The translations under genes and the position numbers were made by a program. A stretch of 64,000 nucleotides of DNA from Cohnella abietis. GTDB taxonomy: Bacteria > Bacillota > Bacilli > Paenibacillales > Paenibacillaceae. The DNA is taken from assembly GCF_004295585.1 (NCBI RefSeq), contig NZ_AP019400.1:6316501-6380500 (forward strand), read 5' to 3'. Below the pieces are notes generated by a model, which saw only the letters and a program-made list of their open reading frames with translations, was not told where the DNA came from and ran no database searches. Within the stretch, counting starts at the first letter, position 1; every line of letters begins with the position of its first letter. Below, one piece after another: positions 53,133 to 60,781 of this stretch.

Positions 53133-53161
53133 ATCATAACCAAGGACGAAGCAAAAATCAA
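53133..53161 (-). promoter_or_regulatory. Promoter of the riboswitch-ywlG-glyA transcript
   Basis: On the minus strand TTGATT (53156-53161), exactly 17 bp, TATGAT (53133-53138). Transcription would start about 10 nt before the aptamer. The -35 directly abuts the ywlE stop codon. Confidence 0.75.
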
Positions 53162-53752
53162 TCACCGATCTTTGAAATCTGAGTCTAGCTTGTCGACTAA
53201 TGTCAATAAAATATCTTCTATCTCATCTGCGCATTGCTCATATAGTGTTAAGGGACCTCCGAACGGGTCCGCGATGTCAAAGTCGGGTATGTTGCGTTGG
53301 AGCTCGAACAGACGTGCACGCTGTTCCGTGCTTAGGTTCTGGCCTAAGGCTTGTCTAACCTGCCACTCTGAGTACAATTGCTCAGCCTCGGCCACATCAT
53401 CCATGACAGGGTCTCCCCGCAAAGCATATTCCTTAAGCGTAAAGGTCTTGGACAAAGCTTCGGGAAAACGCTGCAAAATCGCTCGTTTATGTCCGGCAGT
53501 CATTGTTAATATTAAATTTGCCCAAACAACCTCATCTGCCGACAACATCGTAGATGCTCCAGGCAAAGCAAGGTTTCGTTTTCTAAGTGTCACAGCTGCG
53601 TGAGAAGAAATTGGTAACCCGTTAGCAGTAGCAACACCAGCAGAACGAATTTCTATCGGCTTTCCGCTACGCTCGGCCAAATCCTTAAGCATGGCTTCGG
53701 CCATCGGACTTCGGCAAGTATTACCCGTACATACAATTAAAACTCGGTTCAT
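53162..53752 (-). CDS. ywlE: Protein-arginine phosphatase YwlE (low-molecular-weight phosphatase family)
   Basis: 196 residues. The P-loop CTGNTCRS (8-15) holds nucleophile Cys8. Thr12 matches the threonine that gives B. subtilis YwlE its phospho-arginine specificity, where tyrosine phosphatases have a bulkier residue. The acid Asp is in ADPFGG (Asp162). YwlE counters the arginine kinase McsB in the stress response. Compared with the usual length of about 150, there is an extra stretch of roughly 40 residues (about 112-155, acidic and Gln-rich) before the acid loop. mntP lies 37 bp upstream on the same strand. Confidence 0.85.
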   Translation of the reverse strand: MNRVLIVCTGNTCRSPMAEAMLKDLAERSGKPIEIRSAGVATANGLPISSHAAVTLRKRNLALPGASTMLSADEVVWANLILTMTAGHKRAILQRFPEALSKTFTLKEYALRGDPVMDDVAEAEQLYSEWQVRQALGQNLSTEQRARLFELQRNIPDFDIADPFGGPLTLYEQCADEIEDILLTLVDKLDSDFKDR

Positions 53753-53789
53753 TTTCTCCCCCCCAGTACTCTTGGTTGAGTTTTGAAGC

Positions 53790-54353
53790 TCATACTAGAA
53801 ATAATAGACCAAATGCGAACAAAATGACACCGCCAAGTGCCTCTCCATATCCTCCCATGGAACGGCTCGCCCTTCTTCCTATCATCAAACCGAGCACACT
53901 CATTAATCCCCCGAACAAACCAAACATCAGAACCGTAAGAAGCACGTGTGCGGAAAACATCCCTAAAGAAACACCAACTGAAAAAGAATCAATGCTCACG
54001 CTAACGGAAAAGACGAGCATCCCCCATATCGTACGGTGATCAAAGGAATGCACCGCTCCTCCTCGAATGGAGCTGTATACCATATGTCCCCCGAGCAATA
54101 AAAGTAACGCACCTGCCGCAGAGGTCGCAATCCCTCCCAGTAATCCACTTACATATTGCCCAGTAATCATTCCACCAAGTGGCATCAGAACATGGAAAAG
54201 GGCGATAATGGAGCTTAGCTTAAGGATATCAAGTAGTCGAACGCCCTTCAAGCCGATTCCAACCCCCAACGAGAAAGCATCCATACCCAGAGCAATCGCC
54301 ATCAAGATTATCGTTAGTATTTGTCCGGTTGCCGCCGCGGACACGTCAAACAT
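53790..54353 (-). CDS. mntP: Manganese efflux pump MntP
   Basis: 187 residues from the ATG at 54353 with GAGGGGG upstream; the frame is open 36 codons further but without support. Six hydrophobic helices in two inverted halves carry the paired motifs ALGMDAFSLGVG and VSIDSFSVGVSLG, whose Asp residues bind the metal. In Bacillus the gene is ywlD. A 7-bp inverted repeat lies just upstream; I could not match a Mn (yybP-ykoY) riboswitch or an MntR box. Confidence 0.9.
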   Translation of the reverse strand: MFDVSAAATGQILTIILMAIALGMDAFSLGVGIGLKGVRLLDILKLSSIIALFHVLMPLGGMITGQYVSGLLGGIATSAAGALLLLLGGHMVYSSIRGGAVHSFDHRTIWGMLVFSVSVSIDSFSVGVSLGMFSAHVLLTVLMFGLFGGLMSVLGLMIGRRASRSMGGYGEALGGVILFAFGLLFLV

Positions 54354-54373
54354 AGTTTGTCCCCCTCTGTGCG

Positions 54374-54394
54374 ACCATTCGTGTAATGAATGGT
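54374..54394. promoter_or_regulatory. Inverted repeat upstream of mntP
   Basis: ACCATTC and GAATGGT (7 bp each, 7-nt loop) lie 20 bp before the mntP start. It could be an operator or a leader hairpin that overlaps the ribosome-loading region. No known box matches. Confidence 0.3.
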
Positions 54395-54502
54395 TGTCAC
54401 ATACGTGCATTGTACCTTGTCCTCTTTTCAAACATATGCGGATGAAAAGATGAACATGCACACCAGGGCAGTAACTTACTAAGGATAACTCTATGCAGGA
54501 TT

Positions 54503-55603
54503 TTAGACGACTACTTCATGTCCACCTGCCGCTTTTCGAAGCCGATTCATAAGCGCGGCTCCAATACCATCTTCAATGTAGCCTTCTGCGATGATAAATC
54601 CTAGCTCTTGTTCATCACATTCGCGCAATAAGGCATATAAGGATTGGGCTGCTTTATCTGGTTCGGCGAGAGGACCGCAATCAAATACAGCTTCAGCCTT
54701 ATAATATGAAGCATGCTCTGAGCAGGACAGAATGGCCACTCGATATCCTCGTCGCTGTGCGTCTACAGCCTTAGCCTGAATGAACGAGATAACCTTATTG
54801 GGATCTCCTGTTACGAGAAGCATGTCACCCTTGGGAGCGTAATGAGCGTACTTTACGCCAGGTGACCGCGGGGGTTGGGCAGAGTTAGTCTGAGAAGTAA
54901 TTTCGCCGCCACTTAATGCTGTGGCTGTTTGTTCTTCTATTGGCGTTGGCTTAAATATTTGAACCCTTGTTCCTAAGACCAGTTGCAATTGCTCCCGTGT
55001 AACTCCACCCGGTCTTAGGATATGAACCTGATTATCTACCACTTGTACCACGGTAGATTCTAAACCAACACCAGTCGCCCCCCCGTCGAGCACTCCATTG
55101 ATTAGGCCGTTTAAATCCTCCTTCACGTGCCTAGCCAGCGTTGGACTAGGTCTACCTGAACGATTTGCACTTGGAGCCGCCAACGGACAGCCTGATTGCT
55201 CAATGAGCTGTCTAGCTATTTCGTTCGCAGGCACTCTAACCGCCACAGTATTCAATCCAGCTGTGACTATTGGGGAGACGGCTCCTTCTCGCACTGGAAG
55301 CACTAAAGTTAGCGGGCCAGGCCAGAAGGCTGACATTAGCTTTTTCTCCACTTCATTTACCCGCTCTACTAACTCAAGCACATCTTCGGCCATTGCCAAA
55401 TGTACAATAAGCGGATTATCAGAAGGGCGTCCCTTCGCGGCAAAAATCTGTTTAACGGCTTCTGAATTTCTAGCATCTCCACCAAGTCCGTAAACCGTCT
55501 CTGTCGGAAATGCAACAACGCCGCCAGCGGCAAGCACCGCGGCGGCTTCCTGGATTCCTCTTTGTACTTGCTCTGGTGGCCAATAGCTCGTATTTACCTT
55601 CAT
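54503..55603 (-). CDS. ywlC: Threonylcarbamoyl-AMP synthase (Sua5/YwlC)
   Basis: 366 residues from the ATG at 55603; an ATG four codons upstream abuts AAGG and is less likely. It makes threonylcarbamoyl-AMP for the t6A37 modification of ANN-reading tRNAs. The YrdC domain (about 15-205) has the KGRPSDNPLIVHL nucleotide/bicarbonate site and PSANRSGRPSPT. The C-terminal Sua5 domain (about 235-360) makes this the long Sua5 type rather than short TsaC. It lies between spoIIR and mntP, as in Bacillus. Confidence 0.93.
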   Translation of the reverse strand: MKVNTSYWPPEQVQRGIQEAAAVLAAGGVVAFPTETVYGLGGDARNSEAVKQIFAAKGRPSDNPLIVHLAMAEDVLELVERVNEVEKKLMSAFWPGPLTLVLPVREGAVSPIVTAGLNTVAVRVPANEIARQLIEQSGCPLAAPSANRSGRPSPTLARHVKEDLNGLINGVLDGGATGVGLESTVVQVVDNQVHILRPGGVTREQLQLVLGTRVQIFKPTPIEEQTATALSGGEITSQTNSAQPPRSPGVKYAHYAPKGDMLLVTGDPNKVISFIQAKAVDAQRRGYRVAILSCSEHASYYKAEAVFDCGPLAEPDKAAQSLYALLRECDEQELGFIIAEGYIEDGIGAALMNRLRKAAGGHEVVV

Positions 55604-55680
55604 GTTGTATTCCATCCTTAATGATCACCAGTTTCGAACGGAGATCATCCTATTTTGCGTTTATTATAGCACAGCAGCCT

Positions 55681-56373
55681 TTAGAATAAGGACATAATGA
55701 ACGCAAACAGCTTCTCAATGATCTCCCACAGGAAAAACTTCGCTTTCGGTTCCTCGCTGGGGGCAGATGAAGCCTCTTCCACTTTTGCATCAGCTTGATC
55801 TTTGGTTTTTACTAAAGATTTAATCTGGACCTCTGATGCCTTGTCGTCATCCGCCGCGGTAGCTGCCGTTAAGCACAAGGGTGGAAACAATACGCACCAC
55901 CAGTTCGCCCCCGCACCTTCGCCAAGTGTAATCCGTAACGCCTCATAGTCTCCTGCTGCGTATTTAGCACTATCGAACATTTTTTCAGGAAAAGGAACCT
56001 TCGCTAGCTCTACTACTCCGCCGTAAGATATTCCGTTCTCACGAAGCTTCTTATCCACGAGCTGCTGTATTTCCGGCAAACGAGCTTTAATTAAATTGCG
56101 GGCTTCATCGTGTGAGCCAGGCATTTGACCCCAAGACTCAATAAAAGCCGCTACATCGTCACGCACATTATATTTAAAGGTTTGGTCTGATTCACTGTCA
56201 GAGTTGCCGATAATACGAATACGTATAGCATCATCAGGAATGAGTTGACTAGTATTAGCCGATGCAAATTGCCCGATTAATGCGGTAATCCCTAAAAAAA
56301 GTGCAAAAAACATCATCGTGATTTGGCTAATTGTACGAAAAAAGAATGAATGGGAATGATGGCTAAATCGCAT
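55681..56373 (-). CDS. spoIIR: Stage II sporulation protein SpoIIR
   Basis: 230 residues with one N-terminal membrane/secretion helix (about 14-38). SpoIIR is made in the forespore and signals across the septum to activate the SpoIIGA protease, which matures sigma-E. The family segments RIRIIGNSDSESDQTFKYNVRD and GEGAGANWWCVLFPPLC are present. The C-terminal acidic linker and terminal hydrophobic helix (FLWEIIEKLFAFIMSLF) are extra compared with the core family. AGGAGAG lies 7 nt before the ATG and a consensus sigma-F promoter lies upstream. Confidence 0.94.
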   Translation of the reverse strand: MRFSHHSHSFFFRTISQITMMFFALFLGITALIGQFASANTSQLIPDDAIRIRIIGNSDSESDQTFKYNVRDDVAAFIESWGQMPGSHDEARNLIKARLPEIQQLVDKKLRENGISYGGVVELAKVPFPEKMFDSAKYAAGDYEALRITLGEGAGANWWCVLFPPLCLTAATAADDDKASEVQIKSLVKTKDQADAKVEEASSAPSEEPKAKFFLWEIIEKLFAFIMSLF

Positions 56374-56436
56374 AGGTTTTCTCTCCTTGAAGCACCCGTC
56401 AGTGCATCGCTATGCGTTCCGGAACGTCTTAGCCAT

Positions 56437-56465
56437 CATTATGTCCCGATTTGGACTCTATAAAC
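56437..56465 (-). promoter_or_regulatory. Sigma-F promoter of spoIIR
   Basis: On the minus strand GTTTA (56461-56465), 14 bp, GGACATAATG (56437-56446). Both match the sigma-F consensus GYWTA and GGnnAnAnTR, with the same 14-bp spacing as the spoIIQ promoter in this window. Confidence 0.75.
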
Positions 56466-56647
56466 CTAGCAAAATAAATTTTCGAGAGATTGGGGAATAT
56501 TAGCTGCCATTTCTTAGTTGATGAACAGTTCCTGGTCCCTTGCAAGAAGTGGTTGTGGACGCCCAAAACCACCTATGATAACATACAGTTAAGATCCGGA
56601 AGCACCGGTCAAAATGAAGCTTTTGACACGGGCGAGGAGGCCAGAAC

Positions 56648-57190
56648 GTGGAACAACCAATTATGCTCAAGATTCTAGATATCGTGACTACGCTACAAGT
56701 AGACATGAGTGAGATGAAGCAGGATATTCGTGTATTGAAAGATGATGTGCATGAGCTTAAGGCCGATGTACATGCGCTTAAGGAAGACGTACAACTTCTT
56801 AAGGATGATGTCCATGCGCTTAAGGAAGACGTACAACTTCTTAAGGATGATGTTCATGTGCTTAAGGAAGACGTACAACTTCTTAAGGACGACGTGTATG
56901 CTCTGAAAGTCAGTATGGATAATTTAGAAGTTAGAGTGAGCAGCCTGGAAACTTCCGTCTTCCAATTAGATACTAAGGTCATCAGCCTAGAATCTACAAC
57001 GACGCGGATTGATGTACGAACGGAACGCATGGATCTGAAGCTAGACGCGACTTTTGAGACCGTTGGTTATGTGAGAGAAGACGTTACAGATTCAAGACAT
57101 AAGCACGAAAGACACGAGCTCTTGTTAGGTGAAATCGCTAAAACATTACTAGAACAAACTGCGAGAAGCCGTCTAGCTAAGCCAATCTAA
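56648..57190 (+). CDS. Coiled-coil protein built of 14-residue repeats, unknown function
   Basis: 180 residues on the plus strand, GTG start with GAGGAGG 7 nt upstream. After a short N-terminal helix (about 1-25), residues about 27-92 are continuous heptads of the type LKxDVHx. They include three near-identical 14-residue repeats (ALKEDVQLLKDDVH) encoded by 42-bp DNA repeats. A variable coiled coil (to about 130) and a basic C-terminal region follow (DSRHKHERHELLLGEIAKTL). No signal peptide, membrane helix or enzyme motif is seen. It stands alone against the direction of its neighbours, between spoIIR and prmC. The only promoter candidate is weak (TTGTGG, 17 bp, TGATAA at 56553-56581). The gene is convincing; its role is unknown. 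Confidence 0.8.
   Translation: MEQPIMLKILDIVTTLQVDMSEMKQDIRVLKDDVHELKADVHALKEDVQLLKDDVHALKEDVQLLKDDVHVLKEDVQLLKDDVYALKVSMDNLEVRVSSLETSVFQLDTKVISLESTTTRIDVRTERMDLKLDATFETVGYVREDVTDSRHKHERHELLLGEIAKTLLEQTARSRLAKPI
56774..56899 (+). repeat. Three 42-bp direct repeats inside the coiled-coil gene
   Basis: Units begin at 56774, 56816 and 56858, each encoding 14 residues (two heptads). The first two copies are almost identical and the third has a few changes; half-length degenerate copies lie before and after. The array can gain or lose units without breaking the frame. Confidence 0.9.
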
Positions 57191-57220
57191 ATCTATATCT
57201 ATATCTATATCTATATCTTT
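57191..57220. repeat. ATCTAT hexanucleotide microsatellite
   Basis: Five tandem units of ATCTAT (the last one imperfect) begin directly after the coiled-coil stop codon, before a bidirectional terminator. Confidence 0.85.
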
Positions 57221-57229
57221 ATAATTAAT

Positions 57230-57268
57230 AAAGACCGCTTAATCCGTCGCCCGGATATCGCGGTCTTT
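57230..57268. terminator. Bidirectional terminator between the coiled-coil gene and prmC
   Basis: AAAGACCGC (57230-57238) pairs with GCGGTCTTT (57260-57268), with an inner ATCCG/CGGAT stem. T/A-rich flanks lie on both sides and the two genes converge on it. Confidence 0.85.
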
Positions 57269-57270
57269 CT

Positions 57271-58191
57271 CTATTTTATGGCGATTACATGTCTATCTAT
57301 TCCAGCATAGTCCTTAATGAATCGAATCTCATCCCAGTCTGTAACAGCTCGAAGTAACTCAGCAACATCTTCGGCCTGTCCTGCCCCTACTTCCCATCCG
57401 ACTAGCCGAGGAAGCTGTGGCAATTGTCGTAATTGTCCGGACATGATTCGATACGGATTTAAGCCATCCTCCCCACCATCCAGCGCAAGCAAAGGCTCAT
57501 GATCCTTTACCTCCCTTTGCAAATGAGGAATGTCTGAGGAAGGAATATACGGCGGATTAGACACTAAAATATCGATGATTTTCGGATCATCCAATTCATC
57601 CCTAGCAATAAACGGCTGTAGCAGATCACCCTGTACGAATTCAATTCGCTCCTCTACCCCGTTAAGCCCTGCGTTACGACCAGCAACTGCTAGAGCCTCT
57701 CTCGATAAGTCCGACGCCGTAATCCGCCAGTTAGGACGCTCTGATGCCATGGTAATGGCCAATATCCCACTTCCCGTACCGACATCTAATAAGGTCAAAC
57801 CATTCATCTCATTAAAATCCGATGCAGGCCATAATACATCAGCTATGTTCAAAATAGCCTCAGCTAACAGCTCCGTTTCCGGACGAGGAATGAGTACCGA
57901 AGAGGTAACCTCGAACGCCCTGCCATAAAAGTATTGCTCTCCGATAATATACTGTACGGGCTCGCCGTTTCTTTTACGTTGGAGCAGGCTATTCCACTCT
58001 TCTAGCTTTGTTTCTGGAAAAGGCTCACGTAAATCGCGAAGTAAAACTGTTTTATTTATTCCAAGCAAATAAAGAAGAAGAAGCTCCGCATCTGCGTCTG
58101 CTTCTTCTACATCGGCTTGGCGTAAACGTTTCGCACCCTCTCGCCAAGCACTCCCTAACGTTAGAGGCTTAGGCTCATGTTCTATGTTCAC
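57271..58191 (-). CDS. prmC: Release factor glutamine methyltransferase PrmC (HemK)
   Basis: 306 residues. It methylates the Gln of the GGQ motif of release factors RF1 and RF2 using S-adenosylmethionine. The N-terminal helical domain (about 10-85) is followed by the methyltransferase fold with VLIPRPETELL, the SAM loop DVGTGSG (136-142) and the Gln-binding NPPY (212-215). GTG start with GGAGG 8 nt upstream. Its substrate gene prfA lies 17 bp upstream, so the two are an operon. Confidence 0.95.
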   Translation of the reverse strand: MNIEHEPKPLTLGSAWREGAKRLRQADVEEADADAELLLLYLLGINKTVLLRDLREPFPETKLEEWNSLLQRKRNGEPVQYIIGEQYFYGRAFEVTSSVLIPRPETELLAEAILNIADVLWPASDFNEMNGLTLLDVGTGSGILAITMASERPNWRITASDLSREALAVAGRNAGLNGVEERIEFVQGDLLQPFIARDELDDPKIIDILVSNPPYIPSSDIPHLQREVKDHEPLLALDGGEDGLNPYRIMSGQLRQLPQLPRLVGWEVGAGQAEDVAELLRAVTDWDEIRFIKDYAGIDRHVIAIK

Positions 58192-58208
58192 GCTAAGTGC
58201 CTCCTAGC

Positions 58209-59282
58209 TTACTTCAGTTGCTCACGTTCCAGAATCTCCGCTTGTTCAGCAAGAGACAAGGCTTTAACGATCTCTTCCATATCACCATTAAGAACGTAAT
58301 CTAGACGGTGAAGTGTCAACCCGATACGGTGATCGGTTACACGGCTTTGTGGGAAGTTATAAGTCCGAATACGCTCGCTCCGATCGCCTGTACCGACCTT
58401 CTCCCGACGCTCTCCCGAATATTTGGCTTCCTCTTCTTGGCGTTTAACGTCCATAATCCGTGTGCGAAGCACTTGAAGAGCCTTATCTTTGTTGTCGTTC
58501 TGGGATTTACCGTCCTGACAAGTCGCTACGATCCCCGTAGGAACGTGGGTTACACGTACAGCAGATTTAGTCGTATTAACCGACTGACCTCCAGCTCCGC
58601 TTGAGCAGAAGGTGTCGACTCGAATGTCCTTATCATGAATGACAATGTCCAATTCTTCCGCTTCAGGCATAACAACGACTGTGGAAGTAGACGTATGGAT
58701 CCGTCCACCAGACTCCGTCTCAGGAACCCGTTGAACCCGGTGTGCTCCGCTCTCATATTTCATCTTGCGGAAAGCTTCCTGACCACTAATCGTGAAAATA
58801 ACCTCTTTAAATCCGCCAAGATCACTCACGCTTGACTCCAGCATCTCGGTACGCCAGCCTTGACTATCTGCATACTTGGCATACATACGATAGAGCTCCG
58901 CTGCAAAGAGATTTGCTTCCTCTCCACCAGCAGCTCCACGGATTTCCACGACAACATTTTTACCATCGTTGGGATCCTTCGGTAAAAGTAGAAAACGAAC
59001 CTCTTCCTCAAGCTCAGTCCGACGAGTATCAAGCTCGTCGATTTCCATCTTTACCATCTCGCGCATTTCATCGTCCAATTTATCTTCCTGCATCACTTTA
59101 GCATCCTGCAGTTGGGTAAGCACTAGCTTGTATTCTTCATAAGCGCGATAAGCATCCTCAAGCCCAGATTGCTCCTTGGCATAAGTACGCAGTCGCGTTG
59201 AGTCGTTAACCACATCGGGATCGCTAAGCAATTCGTTAAGCTTCTCATATCGATCCGCCAATATTTGCAGACGGTCTAACAC
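58209..59282 (-). CDS. prfA: Peptide chain release factor 1
   Basis: 357 residues. It reads UAA and UAG and triggers peptide release. The PxT stop-codon motif (Pro187-Glu-Thr189) marks RF1 rather than RF2, and GGQ (231-233) is the catalytic loop whose Gln is methylated by PrmC. The N-terminal helical domain is full length. GTG start with GGAGG 10 nt upstream. Confidence 0.96.
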   Translation of the reverse strand: MLDRLQILADRYEKLNELLSDPDVVNDSTRLRTYAKEQSGLEDAYRAYEEYKLVLTQLQDAKVMQEDKLDDEMREMVKMEIDELDTRRTELEEEVRFLLLPKDPNDGKNVVVEIRGAAGGEEANLFAAELYRMYAKYADSQGWRTEMLESSVSDLGGFKEVIFTISGQEAFRKMKYESGAHRVQRVPETESGGRIHTSTSTVVVMPEAEELDIVIHDKDIRVDTFCSSGAGGQSVNTTKSAVRVTHVPTGIVATCQDGKSQNDNKDKALQVLRTRIMDVKRQEEEAKYSGERREKVGTGDRSERIRTYNFPQSRVTDHRIGLTLHRLDYVLNGDMEEIVKALSLAEQAEILEREQLK

Positions 59283-59430
59283 TTTACCTCATCCTCCGTT
59301 GCCACTATGGGCTTTTTGTTCCGTTTACTTGGCAAGACATACTGTAATTTATTATACCATAATCCAACCGATTCGTGCGGGACTCTAATAAACGTGCATA
59401 GCTTTCCGAAAATAACCCTTGTCAACAGAA

Positions 59431-59456
59431 AAAACCCGAGAGAAGTCCCCGGGTTT
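59431..59456 (-). terminator. Terminator of the stalk-domain protein gene
   Basis: On the minus strand AAACCCG and CGGGTTT enclose an 11-nt loop and are followed by a T6 run. It lies 20 bp after the stop at 59476. Confidence 0.85.
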
Positions 59457-59475
59457 GATCTCATATGAGCTTTCC

Positions 59476-60606
59476 TTACCTACGTATAAAGTATCCCACA
59501 AGCTCCTTAGTAACAGGATCAATTGCCATTTGCAACGGTCCAATCAATTCATCTTGATCCGTGTTGTATTTGATTTCAATCAGTGGGGCATTAACCGCTT
59601 TTAATTCAGCCAGTTTTTTCTTCTGAGCATCGGTTACCGCTATAATAGCTGCATTATTCGATTCAATAATCGCGACTTGCGCATCGTCCTTTTTAGTCGT
59701 CAAATGGGACTTCTGTTCTGTCGGAAGAATGCTCCATGCGAGCTCACGATATTGCTGCGCGACTTCTGCGGATAGCTTACCTAGCGGGGCAGAAGTAGCA
59801 TCATCTGTCAGAACGACTAAGTAGTGAAGCGGACTTTGAGGAGGAATACTCCTTGTCGTGCCTGGACCATAATAGGCACGCACTTTAGTTCCTGCTTTAA
59901 GGTCCTCCCATTTCACTGATTCACCCTGGAAGGACAATACACTAGTTTCCTTGCCACCGTTTAAGATTAATTCCGGAGTAGCTACGCCATCCTTCCCGAA
60001 GCTTACCTGCCAGCCGTCTTCCGTTTTCTCGACTGATTGAATCACATCTTCTTTAACAAGACTTTCGCTTCCCACTATGATTTTATGAGCATGCGATTGA
60101 CCCGGGAAGCTCATTGCCACAACCGGACCATACTCTGCTTGAATACGAGTTCCAGCTTTCAAATCCTTAGCAGCAAAGGCTTCACCGCTTTCATTCGTCA
60201 ATATCGTATCCTTATCAGCGTAAAGAATTATCCAACTGGTGTTTCCTTTGCCAAGTGCCTCAATTCGATATTGCCCATCATCTGTCGGCTTAACATCAAC
60301 GATGACTCCCAGCATTTTAGCGTATTCCACCTTCTCCTCACCTTGTCCAGTGAACTCGATTGTTTTACCATTAGTACTCCAATTCAAGTTAAAACCGAAC
60401 GCCGCTGCCGCATCACGCGCAGGCAAGTAAGCTTTGCCATCAATATAAACAGGGTGCATGCTCGTGTCTTTTCCATTGACGGATATATTTATTTCTTTAT
60501 GGAATATCCCGTTCACCTTGCTCACTAATCCGCTTGCCCCGACCGCCGCTGACGTTCCAAGCAGTCCAACTGCAGTTACAAGGACCAATAGTTTTTTATG
60601 TTTCAT
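59476..60606 (-). CDS. Secreted stalk-domain protein (copper amine oxidase N-terminal-like domain)
   Basis: 376 residues from the ATG at 60606 (GGAG 8 nt upstream); the longer frame includes that ribosome binding site. Signal peptide about 1-24. The segment VYIDGKAYLPARDAAAAFGFNLNW (about 50-73) is the core of the stalk domain first seen in copper amine oxidases and common in Paenibacillus exported proteins. Two beta-rich repeats follow (compare AKDLKAGTRIQAEYGPV with WEDLKAGTKVRAYYGPG, about 145-160 and 235-250), then a helical C-terminal part. No enzyme site is visible; envelope function is likely. Single-gene unit with its own terminator. Confidence 0.82.
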   Translation of the reverse strand: MKHKKLLVLVTAVGLLGTSAAVGASGLVSKVNGIFHKEINISVNGKDTSMHPVYIDGKAYLPARDAAAAFGFNLNWSTNGKTIEFTGQGEEKVEYAKMLGVIVDVKPTDDGQYRIEALGKGNTSWIILYADKDTILTNESGEAFAAKDLKAGTRIQAEYGPVVAMSFPGQSHAHKIIVGSESLVKEDVIQSVEKTEDGWQVSFGKDGVATPELILNGGKETSVLSFQGESVKWEDLKAGTKVRAYYGPGTTRSIPPQSPLHYLVVLTDDATSAPLGKLSAEVAQQYRELAWSILPTEQKSHLTTKKDDAQVAIIESNNAAIIAVTDAQKKKLAELKAVNAPLIEIKYNTDQDELIGPLQMAIDPVTKELVGYFIRR

Positions 60607-60734
60607 TTTTGTTGCTCCTTTCAAATTCAGCTCTAGGTTGCTGGTTCAATAGCTGTTGTTATTGTTACACCCTCTATGACGTAAGGAGTTTCCCAAATGT
60701 TACATTAGAAAATTTTAAGAGTTTATTGGAAAAG

Positions 60735-60767
60735 AAAAAGACCAAACAGGAACAATCCCGCTGGTCT
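60735..60767 (-). terminator. Terminator of ychF
   Basis: On the minus strand AGACCA/TGGTCT with an inner GGGA/TCCT pairing is followed by a run rich in T (TTTTCTTTTCC). It starts 15 bp after the ychF stop. Confidence 0.82.
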
Positions 60768-60781
60768 CTCACATTAATATT

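Noticed and set aside
54354..54502. yybP-ykoY (manganese) riboswitch before mntP
   Set aside because: The conserved loops of that class are not recognisable; only a short inverted repeat is present.
56521..56592. 23-codon plus-strand frame before the coiled-coil gene
   Set aside because: No ribosome binding site and no recognisable product; it overlaps the weak promoter candidate.
59276..59464. Short minus-strand frame upstream of prfA
   Set aside because: It runs through the terminator of the preceding gene, has no ribosome binding site and overlaps the prfA start.
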